64,000 bases of DNA from Actinocatenispora rupis (GTDB taxonomy: Bacteria; Actinomycetota; Actinomycetes; Mycobacteriales; Micromonosporaceae): contig NZ_BOMB01000024.1 in NCBI RefSeq assembly GCF_016861975.1, positions 62,001 to 126,000 on the forward strand, written 5' to 3'. Below are positions 8,524-16,722 of the stretch, one piece after another (the first letter of the stretch is position 1; the number at the start of each line of letters is the position of its first letter). The position numbers were made by a program, and so were the translations under genes. The notes below the pieces were generated by a model that was not told the DNA's origin, did no database searches, and saw nothing but the letters and a program-made list of their open reading frames with translations.

Positions 8524-9444
8524 GTGGTCGCAGGTCCATCAGACTCCGCTCGCACCCGCCGTCCGGCCAGGGCCGGCCAGGGATCCCGCCGCGGGTTCCG
8601 GCGCCTCGCCGGTGTCACGGCCGGTGGAGTGGTGCTTCTCGCGTCGCTTGCGGGCTGCTCATTCAAGGACGCGTTCGCTTTCGGCTGGCCGCACGGCGGC
8701 ATCACGCCGCAGGCGCACCGGATGTACGACATGTGGATCGGGTCGACGATCGCCGCGCTGGCGGTCGGTGTGCTCGTGTGGGGCCTGATCTTCTGGTGCA
8801 TCATCCGCTACCGCAAGCGTGGCGAGCAGCTCCCGGTGCAGACCCGGTACAACCTGCCCATCGAGCTGGTGTACTCGATCGTCCCGTTCTTCATCATCGC
8901 GGTGCTCTTCTACTACACGGCGATCACCGAGTCGTACGTGAACAAGGAGCACAAGAACCCGGACGCCACGGTCGACATCGTCGCCTTCAAGTGGAACTGG
9001 CAGTTCCAGTACCCGGACAGCAAGGACAACAAGGGCGAGCCGGTCGCCACGACCGGGTCCAGTGACTACATCCCGGTGCTGGTCGTCCCGACGCACAAGA
9101 CGATCCGGTTCAACGAGACCAGCCAGGACGTCATCCACTCGTTCTGGGTGCCGGAGCTGCTGTTCAAGCGGGACGTCTTCCCGAAGCCCACGACGAACTC
9201 CTTCGAGGTCACGGTCGAGAAGGAGGGGGCGTACGTGGGGCGTTGCGCCGAGCTGTGCGGCACGTACCACTCGCAGATGAACTTCGAGCTGCGCGCCGTG
9301 AGCTGGACCGACTACCAGAAGTTCCTGCAGGACAAGCAGAAGGGGATGTCCACCCCGGCTGCGCTGTCCGACATCGGCCAGGCGCCGTACGCGACGACCA
9401 CGCACCCCTTCAACACCGACCGCACGTCGCGGAAGGCGAGTTGA
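8524..9444 (+). CDS. ctaC: cytochrome c oxidase subunit II (lipoprotein)
   Basis: A 306-residue subunit of the aa3 oxidase that takes electrons at the CuA centre. It has a lipoprotein signal ending LASLAGC (Cys45 would be acylated), two membrane helices (about 78-100 and 115-137), then a cupredoxin domain with the CuA ligands in CAELCGTYHSQM (Cys241, Glu243, Cys245, His249, Met252). GTG 8524 follows GGCAGGAGCAG. One base separates its stop from ctaF, so they are one operon. Subunit I (ctaD) does not lie between them. Confidence 0.96.
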   Translation: MVAGPSDSARTRRPARAGQGSRRGFRRLAGVTAGGVVLLASLAGCSFKDAFAFGWPHGGITPQAHRMYDMWIGSTIAALAVGVLVWGLIFWCIIRYRKRGEQLPVQTRYNLPIELVYSIVPFFIIAVLFYYTAITESYVNKEHKNPDATVDIVAFKWNWQFQYPDSKDNKGEPVATTGSSDYIPVLVVPTHKTIRFNETSQDVIHSFWVPELLFKRDVFPKPTTNSFEVTVEKEGAYVGRCAELCGTYHSQMNFELRAVSWTDYQKFLQDKQKGMSTPAALSDIGQAPYATTTHPFNTDRTSRKAS

Positions 9445-9445
9445 G

Positions 9446-9874
9446 ATGAAGACCGAGTCCCGAATCTTCAACCTGGTCGCCGTCTTCCTCGCGATCGCGG
9501 CCGTGGTGTACGGGTGGTGGACGCACGCGTCGACCGGGCACGTCGAGGTCATCGGCGTCGTCGCGCTGATCCTGTCGATGCTGCTGCTGTTCATGTGCGG
9601 CTTCTACTTCGCGTTCATCGCCCGCCGGATGGAGCCCCGCCCGGAGGACCGCGAGGACGCGGAGATCGCCGAGGGCGCCGGTGAGATCGGGTTCTTCAGC
9701 CCGGGCAGCTACTGGCCGTTCGGTCTGGCCTTGGCCGCCGCCGTCGCCGGCATCGGCGTCGTGTTCTGGCAGGTCTGGCTGCTCATCGCCGGCCTGGTCG
9801 CGGTGGTCCTCGCGGTCTGTGGCTTCGTCTTCGAGTACTACACGGGCACCCGGCGCGTACACGGCCACGACTGA
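9446..9874 (+). CDS. ctaF: cytochrome c oxidase subunit IV, actinobacterial type
   Basis: A 142-residue protein with four predicted membrane helices (about 8-25, 33-55, 88-106, 109-130) and a conserved cytosolic loop with RRMEPRPEDREDAEIAEGAG. This matches the actinobacterial-specific oxidase subunit CtaF (Rv2199c). It starts one base after ctaC and ends before a strong bidirectional terminator, so ctaC-ctaF form a two-gene unit. Confidence 0.94.
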   Translation: MKTESRIFNLVAVFLAIAAVVYGWWTHASTGHVEVIGVVALILSMLLLFMCGFYFAFIARRMEPRPEDREDAEIAEGAGEIGFFSPGSYWPFGLALAAAVAGIGVVFWQVWLLIAGLVAVVLAVCGFVFEYYTGTRRVHGHD

Positions 9875-9932
9875 GTTTGGTTGTGGTCGCTGCGGCGGCC
9901 TGACTCGCTCACGTCCCCCGTGGTGAACGAGC

Positions 9933-9963
9933 AAAAGAGACCCGCCATTGGCGGGTCTCTTTC
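9933..9963. terminator. bidirectional terminator between ctaF and the convergent genes
   Basis: AAAAGAGACCCGCC and GGCGGGTCTCTTT form a stem of 13 or so base pairs with a 3-nt loop. A-run and T-run on the two sides serve both strands. Confidence 0.92.
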
Positions 9964-10001
9964 GTTGCTGTGCTTAGTGTTGCCTGGGCTTTCGCCTGGG
10001 T

Positions 10002-10181
10002 CTACGCGGCGCGGCGGGTGGTGCGTTCGGCGCGGGGTGGGAGCGCGGGGTCGACCAGGTACGCGGTGGCGCAGGTCGTACAGCAGCGCTCGGGGCAGTC
10101 GTCGCCGTGGCCGTCCCGGCACTCGGGCCGTTCGAGGACCCGGTCCGTACGGCAGGTCGGGCAGTAGGCGATCTCCTCCAC
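10002..10181 (-). CDS. small Cys-rich putative zinc-binding protein
   Basis: A 59-residue open frame from GTG 10181 to TAG 10002. It holds seven cysteines in a zinc-ribbon-like arrangement: CPTC at 7-10, Cys21, Cys29, CCTTC at 33-37, and one His. The run EEIAYCPTCRTDRVLERPEC has good codon usage and balanced composition, unlike the Arg/Pro-rich overlapping frames. It follows the TetR gene by 70 bp on the same strand and ends before the shared terminator. The start is uncertain: no clear ribosome site precedes the GTG. I do not recognise a named family; the role is unknown. Confidence 0.6.
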   Translation of the reverse strand: MEEIAYCPTCRTDRVLERPECRDGHGDDCPERCCTTCATAYLVDPALPPRAERTTRRAA

Positions 10182-10251
10182 GTAGCCGACGGTGCCATGG
10201 TGGGCGGCGCCGGTCGGGGACCTGGGGCCGCCGGCGTGTCGTACGCGGGGG

Positions 10252-10800
10252 TCAGGGGCCGACGCCGCGCAGCAGGGTGTCGACGAGGCGGGCGGCGAGG
10301 GCGTCGACGTCGGTGTCGTCGCGCCGGTCGGCGGTCTCGTGGATGAGCGCGTAGTAGACGCGGCGGGCCCAGTCGGGGTCGACGTCGGCCCGGAGTACGC
10401 CGGTGTCGCGGGCGCGGCGGAACAGGCCGATGCAGCGGTCGAGTACGTGCGCGTGCACGTCGGCGACCTCGGTGTTGGTGGTGGGGCGGCTCATCGCGAA
10501 GCCCCAGCCGAGCTTGACGCGCAGCACGTTCGCGGTGACCTGGTGCAGGGCGACCAGCGGCGGAGCCGCGTCCGGTACGGCGTCGACGGCGGCGCCGAAC
10601 TGCCGGGCCGCCCACACCGACAGCGCGTCGAGCAGCGCCTCCCGGGTGGCGAACCGCCGGTGCACGGTCGTACGCGCGACGCCGGAGGCCGCGGCGATCC
10701 GTTCCATGCTGGCCGCCGGGTCGTCGGCCAGCACCCGTTCGGCGGCGCGCAGGATCGCCTGCTCGGTCCGCTCGGTGTCGGCCCGTTTCGTTCGCTCCAC
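10252..10800 (-). CDS. TetR/AcrR-family transcriptional regulator
   Basis: A 182-residue regulator. Residues 10-55 form the DNA-binding domain (TEQAILRAAERVLADDP, then IAAASGVARTTVHRRFATRE as helix-turn-helix), followed by a helical C-terminal ligand domain. GTG 10800 is favoured because GGGAG precedes it; an in-frame GTG at 10839 lacks a ribosome site. It is divergent from the SDR gene at 10944 with 143 bp between them, the usual arrangement for a repressor of its neighbour. The ligand is unknown. Confidence 0.88.
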   Translation of the reverse strand: MERTKRADTERTEQAILRAAERVLADDPAASMERIAAASGVARTTVHRRFATREALLDALSVWAARQFGAAVDAVPDAAPPLVALHQVTANVLRVKLGWGFAMSRPTTNTEVADVHAHVLDRCIGLFRRARDTGVLRADVDPDWARRVYYALIHETADRRDDTDVDALAARLVDTLLRGVGP

Positions 10801-10883
10801 CGCCCACTCCCTCTCCCGGCCCGGCCACACTGCCAACACCCGGAACAGTAACAGTGGCGTGGCAGCTCACACCCTACTTGCAA

Positions 10884-10908
10884 CAACGCTGATGCATGTC
10901 GTACGTTG
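10884..10908. promoter_or_regulatory. possible operator between TetR and SDR genes
   Basis: CAACG and CGTTG flank a 15-bp spacer containing the small palindrome ATGCAT. It sits in the divergent promoter region, where a TetR dimer would bind. Only the outer five base pairs are symmetric, so this is weak. Confidence 0.2.
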
Positions 10909-10943
10909 ACCGGCATCGGAGCTGACGCAACTTGGAGGCGATC

Positions 10944-11732
10944 ATGGATCTGGGGCTGACCGGGAAGACCGCGCTGGTGACGGGCGCGAGCCGTGGCATC
11001 GGACTGGCCGTGGCGGCCGCGCTGCGTGCCGAGGGGATGCGCGTCGTCGGCGCCGCGCGTACCGCGTCGCCGGAACTGGCGGCGACCGGCGCGGTACCGC
11101 TCGTCGCCGATCTGTCCACTGTGGATGGTCCGGCCGAGCTGGTCACGCGGGCGCTCGCCGAGCTCGGCGAGATCGACGTACTCGTCAACAACGTCGGCGG
11201 TGGCGACAGCGGCGAGGGCCAGACCGGCGGGTTCCTCGGCTTCGACGAGGCGGCCTGGCAGCAGGGGATCGGGCTGAACTTCCTCAGCGCCGTGCGTACG
11301 ACCCGGGCCGCGCTGCCGAGCCTGCTGCGCCGGCGTGGCGCGATCGTCACCGTGTCGTCGATCGGCGCCCGTCAGCCGAGCGAGGGCCCGGTCACGTACA
11401 CGACGGCGAAGGCGGCGCTCACCGCGTTCGGGAAGGCGCTCGCCGAGGAGTTCGGGCCGCAGGGGGTGCGGGTCAACACCGTGTCGCCGGGACCGGTGCG
11501 TACCGCGATGTGGGTCGACCCGAACGGGTACGGCGCCGCCCTCGCCGCCGCGATGGGCGTACCGCACGAGGACCTGATCGCCGGGCTGCCCGCCGGCGCC
11601 GGCCTCACCACGGGGCGGCTGATCGAGCCGGCCGAGGTCGCCGCGCTCGTCGCGTACCTGGCGTCGCCGCTGGCCGGCAGCGTCGCCGGCGCTGACTACC
11701 GCATCGACGGCGGCGCGCTCAAGGTCGCCTGA
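10944..11732 (+). CDS. short-chain dehydrogenase/reductase
   Basis: A 262-residue classical SDR that would reduce or oxidise a carbonyl/alcohol with NAD(P). The cofactor loop is TGASRGIG (about residues 14-21), the NNVGG motif is near 86, and the catalytic residues are Ser139 (VSSIGA), Tyr152 and Lys156 (YTTAK). The C-terminus ends with the typical YRIDGG. ATG 10944 has TTGGAGGCG upstream. It is divergent from a TetR regulator that probably controls it. The substrate is unknown. Confidence 0.93.
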   Translation: MDLGLTGKTALVTGASRGIGLAVAAALRAEGMRVVGAARTASPELAATGAVPLVADLSTVDGPAELVTRALAELGEIDVLVNNVGGGDSGEGQTGGFLGFDEAAWQQGIGLNFLSAVRTTRAALPSLLRRRGAIVTVSSIGARQPSEGPVTYTTAKAALTAFGKALAEEFGPQGVRVNTVSPGPVRTAMWVDPNGYGAALAAAMGVPHEDLIAGLPAGAGLTTGRLIEPAEVAALVAYLASPLAGSVAGADYRIDGGALKVA

Positions 11733-11741
11733 CCCGGCAGT

Positions 11742-12077
11742 TCAGGGGCGCGGGAGGCGTTTCGCGACGCCGTCCGGGGTCTGCCGGTAGCCGGCGACGT
11801 CGAGGCCGGGGCGGGACGCGGGGAGTACGACGGTGTGGGCGCCGAGGCGGGCGGCGAGCCGTTCGGCGGCGGTGAGCAGGGCGCGTTCGGCCCCCGTCGC
11901 GCCGGGGGTGACGACGAGCGGGTCGAGGCGTACGACGCCCGGTGCCGACGGCGCCAGGCCGCAGCACCCCACCGGTACGCCGGCGCGGGTGGCCAGCACG
12001 AACCGGGTGCCGGCCGGTACGGTGACCAGCTCGGCGAGGCGGGGGTCGTCGGACGCGACAGGTGCGACGTTGATCAT
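11742..12077 (-). CDS. short GNAT-like protein
   Basis: A 111-residue protein with a partial acetyltransferase pattern: a hydrophobic strand with GVPVGCCGLAPS, then LDPLVVTPGATGAERALLTAAER, which resembles the acetyl-CoA loop and following helix, and a closing VAGYRQTPDG strand. It is shorter than usual GNAT domains (about 140-150), so the N-terminal helices are reduced. Its ATG overlaps the stop of the upstream nucleotidyltransferase by four bases (ATGA), implying coupled translation and related roles. A catalytic activity is inferred only. Confidence 0.7.
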   Translation of the reverse strand: MINVAPVASDDPRLAELVTVPAGTRFVLATRAGVPVGCCGLAPSAPGVVRLDPLVVTPGATGAERALLTAAERLAARLGAHTVVLPASRPGLDVAGYRQTPDGVAKRLPRP

Positions 12078-12868
12078 GCGAGCGCCAGCCCGGACTCGAT
12101 GGCCATGTCGAGGAAGTCGAGCGTGTCGCGGCGGAGTACGTCGGGCGGTCCGTACCGGGAGGGGTGGCCGGCGCGGATGCCGAGCGCGTCCACGACCAGC
12201 GCGTGCCACCGCGGATCGAACGCGGCCAGCGCGTGCCCGCCGCCCACGCACTTGGTCGACAGCCCGCCGACGCTGAGTACCTTGTGCAGCCGGCTCACCC
12301 CGAGCACCGCCCAGCAGGCCGCCCACTCCACCGTCCCCGCCGGCACGTCCTCGCCCGCGGCGGCGAACCGCGCGTGCAGGGACCGCCAGTACGTGGTGAG
12401 GTTGTCCAGGGTGTACGCGCGAACCGGGTCCGGGCCGGCGCCACCGATGTCCACCGCGCCGGGTTCCGGTCCGCGTACGGCGAGGCCGGCGGTGGCGAGC
12501 TCCGCGAACGTCACCGGGTTCAGCGCGAACCGCGTCGCCTCCTGGAACCCGTCCGGCGACATCGCGGGCGCGTCCGGGCAGTCCGCCCCCGCGGCGACGT
12601 CGTCCCAGCTCAGATGGGTGCCCTCGAACGCGATCCCCGGGTACTCGCGGCCGACCGCGGCGTGCGCGGCGGACAGTGCCGCGAGATCCGCCGTACCGGC
12701 GTGCCGGGAGAGTACGGCGACGAAGTCCACGTCGCTCGCGCCGTCGTGGAAGTCGCCGAGCGCCACCGAACCCACCAGGTACAACGCGTCGACGAGCCCC
12801 GGCGCCTGGTCGTCGACGGTACGCAGGAACGTGTCGGTGAGCGCCGTGGCGGGCGCGGGGATCGGCAT
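12074..12868 (-). CDS. AadA-like nucleotidyltransferase-domain protein
   Basis: A 264-residue protein with a Pol-beta-type nucleotidyltransferase fold. The GS motif and metal-binding acids lie in LVGSVALGDFHDGASDVDF (about residues 31-49). The C-terminal helical half resembles the region found in streptomycin/spectinomycin adenylyltransferases (AadA). It could adenylylate a small molecule such as an aminoglycoside, but AadA-like proteins of actinobacteria often have no known substrate. It overlaps the next gene by four bases. Confidence 0.78.
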   Translation of the reverse strand: MPIPAPATALTDTFLRTVDDQAPGLVDALYLVGSVALGDFHDGASDVDFVAVLSRHAGTADLAALSAAHAAVGREYPGIAFEGTHLSWDDVAAGADCPDAPAMSPDGFQEATRFALNPVTFAELATAGLAVRGPEPGAVDIGGAGPDPVRAYTLDNLTTYWRSLHARFAAAGEDVPAGTVEWAACWAVLGVSRLHKVLSVGGLSTKCVGGGHALAAFDPRWHALVVDALGIRAGHPSRYGPPDVLRRDTLDFLDMAIESGLALA

Positions 12869-12892
12869 CCGGTCACGGTACCGACACGACGA

Positions 12893-12916
12893 GGGCCCGC
12901 CGGCGGTGGCGGGCCC
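12893..12916 (-). terminator. hairpin after the pyrophosphohydrolase gene
   Basis: GGGCCCGC and GCGGGCCC form an 8-bp perfect stem with an 8-nt loop, 15 nt beyond the stop of the gene on the minus strand. No T-run follows. Confidence 0.55.
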
Positions 12917-12930
12917 GGCGAGGTCGACCG

Positions 12931-13248
12931 TCAGCGGTGCACGGCGCAGAGCACGATCCGCTCCGCGAACGTGCCGTTCTCGGTGGCCTTCTTCTCCCGC
13001 AGGCGCTCCAGCTCCTCCGGGTCGGTGGACAGGTCGATGGCGAGAGCGCGCACCACCTCAAGGATGTCCACCAACTCGGCCGGGTTCTCCTCCTCCAGGA
13101 ACTCGTGCATCTCCTCGACGAGCTTCGCGCGCAGCAGCGCCCGGTACTCGACGGGGTCGGCGACACGGGTCTCCGGACGGGCACCGGAAGCGGTCACGAT
13201 CTCGGGGATCCGGTCCCGGACCAGCTTGTCGTGGCGTTCGGTCGGCAT
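12931..13248 (-). CDS. small MazG-like/phosphoribosyl-ATP pyrophosphohydrolase-like protein
   Basis: A 105-residue all-helical protein. It opens with HDKLVRDRIPEIV, a hallmark of a small house-cleaning pyrophosphatase group, and has the acidic EEMHEFLEE and ELVDILEVVRAL helices that bind Mg2+ and a nucleoside triphosphate in MazG-like enzymes. It probably hydrolyses a non-canonical NTP to NMP and pyrophosphate. ATG 13248 is chosen because the family starts at this point; the 43 in-frame codons upstream look non-coding. It stands alone between two hairpins. Confidence 0.8.
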   Translation of the reverse strand: MPTERHDKLVRDRIPEIVTASGARPETRVADPVEYRALLRAKLVEEMHEFLEEENPAELVDILEVVRALAIDLSTDPEELERLREKKATENGTFAERIVLCAVHR

Positions 13249-13394
13249 CGCACCATTTTGCGAGAGACAACGCCGGAACGCCACCGAAGCCTGCGACCGG
13301 TTCGTCCAACAATGCGGACATTCCTGCCAGCCAGGTCGGAACACGACCCGAAAACCCTCGTACGAGGTCCTTCCCACACCACCCGAGTGGGGCC

Positions 13395-13425
13395 GGGCCC
13401 GCGACGTACGTGCCGCGGCGGGCCC
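13395..13425 (-). terminator. hairpin after trpD
   Basis: GGGCCCGC and GCGGGCCC form an 8-bp stem around a 15-nt loop, 13 nt beyond the trpD stop on the minus strand. There is no T-run. Confidence 0.5.
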
Positions 13426-13437
13426 TCGACCAGTGGC

Positions 13438-14484
13438 TCAGCGCGTCGCGACGTCCACCCAGGTCGCTAGCGTGGCGGCCGCCGCACCCGAGTCGATCGC
13501 GGTCGTGGCCGCCTCGACCCCCTCGGCCAGCGCCGCGGTCACGTCACCGTCGAGCCCGCGGTACGCCGCGATCGCGGCCGCCGCGTTGATCAGCACCGCG
13601 TCCCGCACCGGGCCGGACTCACCGGCCAGCACCCGCCGCGCCACCGCCGAGTTGTACGCCGCGTCGGCGCCGCGCAGGTCGGCCGCCGTGGCCGGGGCCA
13701 TCCCCAGGTCACCGGCGTGCAGCACGATCTCGCGGACGTCCCCGCCGGAGACGACCCACATCCGGGTCGGCGCCGTGGTGGTGAACTCGTCGAGCCCGTC
13801 CTCGCCGCGCAGTACCAGCGCGGAACAGCCGCGTTTCGCCAGCACCGCGGCCAGCACGGGGGCCATCCGCAGGTCGGCGCAGCCGATCGCGCCGGCCCGC
13901 GGGGTCGCCGGGTTCGTCAGCGGTCCGAGGAAGTTGAACACCGTCGGTACGCCGATCTCCCGCCGCGGCGCGCCCACGTGCCGGTATCCCGGGTGGAAGC
14001 GGGCGGCGAAGCAGAACCCGATGCCCGCCTCGCGTACGCACCGGGCGACGTCGTCGGGCCCCAGCTCCAGCGGTACGCCGAGGGCTTCGAGCAGGTCGGC
14101 GGCGCCGCAGCGGGAGGACGCGGCCCGGTTGCCGTGCTTGACCACCGGTACGCCAGCGCCGGCGACCACGATCGCGGCCATCGTCGAGATGTTCACGGTG
14201 TGCGCGCCGTCCCCGCCCGTACCGACGACGTCGGCGGCGTCGGCGAGCCCGTCCACGCGCGCCACGTCGGGGCGGGTGGTGTGCGCGAGCATGACCTCGG
14301 CGATCGCGGCGACCTCGGCCGGCGTCTCGCCCTTGGCCCGCAGCGCCACCGCGAACGCGCCGATCTGCGCGCCCGTGGCGTTGCCAGCCATGATCTCGTC
14401 CATGGCCCAGGCGGTGTCCTCGACCGCCAGGGACTCGCCGCGCAGCAGCGTGGACAGCAGTACCGACCAGGTCCGATCGGCCAT
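13438..14484 (-). CDS. trpD: anthranilate phosphoribosyltransferase
   Basis: A 348-residue enzyme that joins anthranilate to PRPP in tryptophan synthesis. The PRPP-binding motif [18 protein letters not shown] lies near residue 87, and the conserved KHGNRAASS follows. The N-terminal four-helix part starts [20 protein letters not shown] 14484 fits the family start. As in M. tuberculosis and Streptomyces, this trpD sits beside ctaE rather than in a trp operon. It lies 11 nt downstream of the receiver-like gene and is likely cotranscribed with it. Confidence 0.95.
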   Translation of the reverse strand: MADRTWSVLLSTLLRGESLAVEDTAWAMDEIMAGNATGAQIGAFAVALRAKGETPAEVAAIAEVMLAHTTRPDVARVDGLADAADVVGTGGDGAHTVNISTMAAIVVAGAGVPVVKHGNRAASSRCGAADLLEALGVPLELGPDDVARCVREAGIGFCFAARFHPGYRHVGAPRREIGVPTVFNFLGPLTNPATPRAGAIGCADLRMAPVLAAVLAKRGCSALVLRGEDGLDEFTTTAPTRMWVVSGGDVREIVLHAGDLGMAPATAADLRGADAAYNSAVARRVLAGESGPVRDAVLINAAAAIAAYRGLDGDVTAALAEGVEAATTAIDSGAAAATLATWVDVATR

Positions 14485-14495
14485 GGTGGGCCCCT

Positions 14496-14921
14496 CTAAC
14501 GGTTCGTGGCGACCCGACCGTCGCGCTGCTGCCGGAGCAGGTCGGCGAGCGTCTCGGCGGTGGTCACCGGGTCCAGCGGGTGGGCGAGCACGGCGTCCGC
14601 GAGGGACCAGGCGGCGAGCCATCGGTCGGCGTCCCGGCCGACCACGACGACCGTCACCGGCGGGTCGAGAATCTCTTCCTTGACCTGGTGTGCGATGCCG
14701 ATGCCGCCGGCGGGCCACGCCTCGCCGTCGAGCAGCATCAGGTCCACGTCGTGCTCGTCGGCGTGCTTCAGCACGTCGCGCTGGTCCGCGCTCTCGACGA
14801 AGGTGACCGCCAGATCCGCAGCGGGACGGGCGCCGATCGCCAGCCGCATCCGCTCCCGGACCTTCTCGTCGTCGCTGTAGAGCAGGACGGTGCGGGTGGT
14901 CGGCTCCTGGGCGTTGGCCAT
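14496..14921 (-). CDS. degenerate receiver-domain protein
   Basis: A 141-residue stand-alone protein with a CheY-like fold. The first strand and acidic pair (VLLYSDDE, residues 12-19) and a phospho-acceptor position Asp65 ([10 protein letters not shown]) are present. The conserved Thr/Ser after strand 4 is Gly95 (VVVVGRD) and the conserved Lys after strand 5 is His114 (VLAHPLDP), so normal phosphorylation switching is doubtful. There is no output domain. It is divergent from ctaE and upstream of trpD. Confidence 0.75.
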   Translation of the reverse strand: MANAQEPTTRTVLLYSDDEKVRERMRLAIGARPAADLAVTFVESADQRDVLKHADEHDVDLMLLDGEAWPAGGIGIAHQVKEEILDPPVTVVVVGRDADRWLAAWSLADAVLAHPLDPVTTAETLADLLRQQRDGRVATNR

Positions 14922-15161
14922 GTCTTCAAGCTCCCGCAATATGTGCTGGCCGGACGCCACGGATCGTACTCGCCGCCCCCGCCGGCACCGCGCCCGCCTG
15001 CGTTCCGGTGATTTTGACCCCCGCACCGCCCGATCGGTGCAGGCTTGAGCTCGTACCGGCGGCAACCGGAGGTCGTGCATGCGGGCACACAGGCGCGGGA
15101 CGAGTGGTACGAGGGCGACGGGTGACACCCGGCGGTCGGTGCCTACCTCGGAGGGGCAATA

Positions 15162-15770
15162 ATGTCCGGCGTGACTGCGGCCCCCGCTATCGAGCAGAGT
15201 CGGATCCACTCGCTGACCAGGCCCAACATGGTCAGCGTCGGTGTGATCATCTGGCTCTCCAGCGAGCTCATGTTCTTCGCGGCGCTCTTCGCGATGTACT
15301 TCTCGATTCGCGCCGCCGCCCCCGGTCTGTGGGAGCACCACACCAAGACCCTGGACGTGCCCTACGCGCTGACGAACACCATCATCCTGGTGCTGTCGTC
15401 GGTGACCTGCCAGTTCGGTGTGTTCGCCGCCGAACGCGGCAACGTCTACGGGCTGCGCCGGTGGTTCTCGATCACGTTCATCATGGGCCTGATCTTCGTG
15501 CTCGGGCAGCTGAACGAGTACCACACGCTCTACGGCGAGGGCCTCAAGCTCAGCACCGACGGCTACGGCTCGATGTTCTTCCTGACCACCGGGTTCCACG
15601 GCCTGCACGTGACCGGCGGACTGATCGCGTTCATCATCTACATGGTCAGGACGACGCTGTCGAAGTTCACACCGGCGCAGGCGACCGCGGCGATCGTCGT
15701 GTCGTACTACTGGCACTTCGTCGACGTCGTGTGGATCGCGCTGTTCAGCATGATCTACATCCTGAAGTGA
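15162..15770 (+). CDS. ctaE: cytochrome c oxidase subunit III
   Basis: A 202-residue subunit with five membrane helices. The family text is clear: [20 protein letters not shown] near the start, [14 protein letters not shown] in the middle and [15 protein letters not shown] near the end. ATG 15162 is preceded by CGGAGGGG. It is followed by qcrC-qcrA-qcrB on the same strand, the operon that in actinobacteria builds the bc1-aa3 supercomplex. Confidence 0.96.
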   Translation: MSGVTAAPAIEQSRIHSLTRPNMVSVGVIIWLSSELMFFAALFAMYFSIRAAAPGLWEHHTKTLDVPYALTNTIILVLSSVTCQFGVFAAERGNVYGLRRWFSITFIMGLIFVLGQLNEYHTLYGEGLKLSTDGYGSMFFLTTGFHGLHVTGGLIAFIIYMVRTTLSKFTPAQATAAIVVSYYWHFVDVVWIALFSMIYILK

Positions 15771-15853
15771 CGCCGGTGCCCGACACCCCAAGTGAATTAC
15801 ATCGTCGCCGGTGGGCACCTCGGCCGGCGGCGACCGACCCGCAAGGTGAGGCC

Positions 15854-15922
15854 ATGACAGTGCGACGCGCGGCGGCCCGCTCCGCCGGAGTTGCGATGCC
15901 GACTCCGGAGGCCACCCCATGA
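15854..15922 (+). CDS. possible 22-residue leader peptide before qcrC
   Basis: ATG 15854, with AGGTGAGG 3-10 nt upstream, opens a 22-codon frame rich in Arg and Ala (MTVRRAAARSAGVAMP). It ends at a TGA that overlaps the qcrC ATG in the form ATGA. Translation of this frame could deliver ribosomes to qcrC. The composition is not distinctive, so it may be chance. Confidence 0.3.
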   Translation: MTVRRAAARSAGVAMPTPEATP

Positions 15923-16722
15923 CGGCTGCTCGTACGGATTCCCGCGCCAAGGGAGGGTTGCGCCGCAAGCTGGGCACGGCGGCCCGGCTGGTCGCGGCGC
16001 TGGCACTCGCCGGCGGCGTGTACACGGCGTTCGCCCCGTCCAGCCAGGCGGACGACACACCGAAGCAGCAGGCCCTGTCGGCGGCCGCCCAGCACGGCAA
16101 GCAGCTGTACGACACGAGCTGCATCAGCTGCCACGGCCGCAACGCCGAGGGCGTCAAGGACCGCGGCCCGAGCCTGATCGGTGTCGGGTCGGCGGCGGTC
16201 GAGTTCCAGGTGACCTCGGGCCGGATGCCGATGGGTCGGCAGGAGGCGCAGGCCACCCGGAAGACGCCGAAGTTCGACGACACCCAGGCCAAGCAGCTCG
16301 GCGCGTACATCCAGGAGCTGGGTGGCGGGCCGCAGATCCCGGACGGGAACCTGCGCAAGGGTGACCTCGCCGCCGGTGGCGAGCTGTACCGGGTGAACTG
16401 CTCGTCCTGCCACGGCTTCTCCGCCGGTGGCGGCGCGCTGTCGTCCGGCAAGTTCGCGCCGAGCCTGAGCCCGGCGACGGACCGCCAGATCTACGCGGCC
16501 ATGCTCACCGGCCCGCAGAACATGCCGGTCTTCGGCGACAACGAGCTGACTCCGCAGGAGAAGATGGACATCATCGCGTATGTCCAGAACATGAAGGCGG
16601 ACCAGGACCCGGGCGGCTGGAACATCGGCGCCATCGGACCGACGACCGAGGGCCTGGTCATCTTCCTGGTCGGGATCACGTCGCTGCTGTTCGCGACGCT
16701 CTGGATTGCGGGGAAGTCATGA
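15919..16722 (+). CDS. qcrC: cytochrome bc1 complex di-haem cytochrome c subunit
   Basis: A 267-residue membrane-bound di-haem cytochrome c that carries electrons within the bc1-aa3 supercomplex. Two haem c sites are present: CISCH (Cys68, Cys71, His72) and CSSCH (Cys161, Cys164, His165). There is an N-terminal membrane anchor (about 22-40) and a C-terminal helix (about 240-262, VIFLVGITSLLFATLWI). The start has CCGGAGG upstream. Its stop overlaps the qcrA start (ATGA). Confidence 0.96.
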   Translation: MTAARTDSRAKGGLRRKLGTAARLVAALALAGGVYTAFAPSSQADDTPKQQALSAAAQHGKQLYDTSCISCHGRNAEGVKDRGPSLIGVGSAAVEFQVTSGRMPMGRQEAQATRKTPKFDDTQAKQLGAYIQELGGGPQIPDGNLRKGDLAAGGELYRVNCSSCHGFSAGGGALSSGKFAPSLSPATDRQIYAAMLTGPQNMPVFGDNELTPQEKMDIIAYVQNMKADQDPGGWNIGAIGPTTEGLVIFLVGITSLLFATLWIAGKS

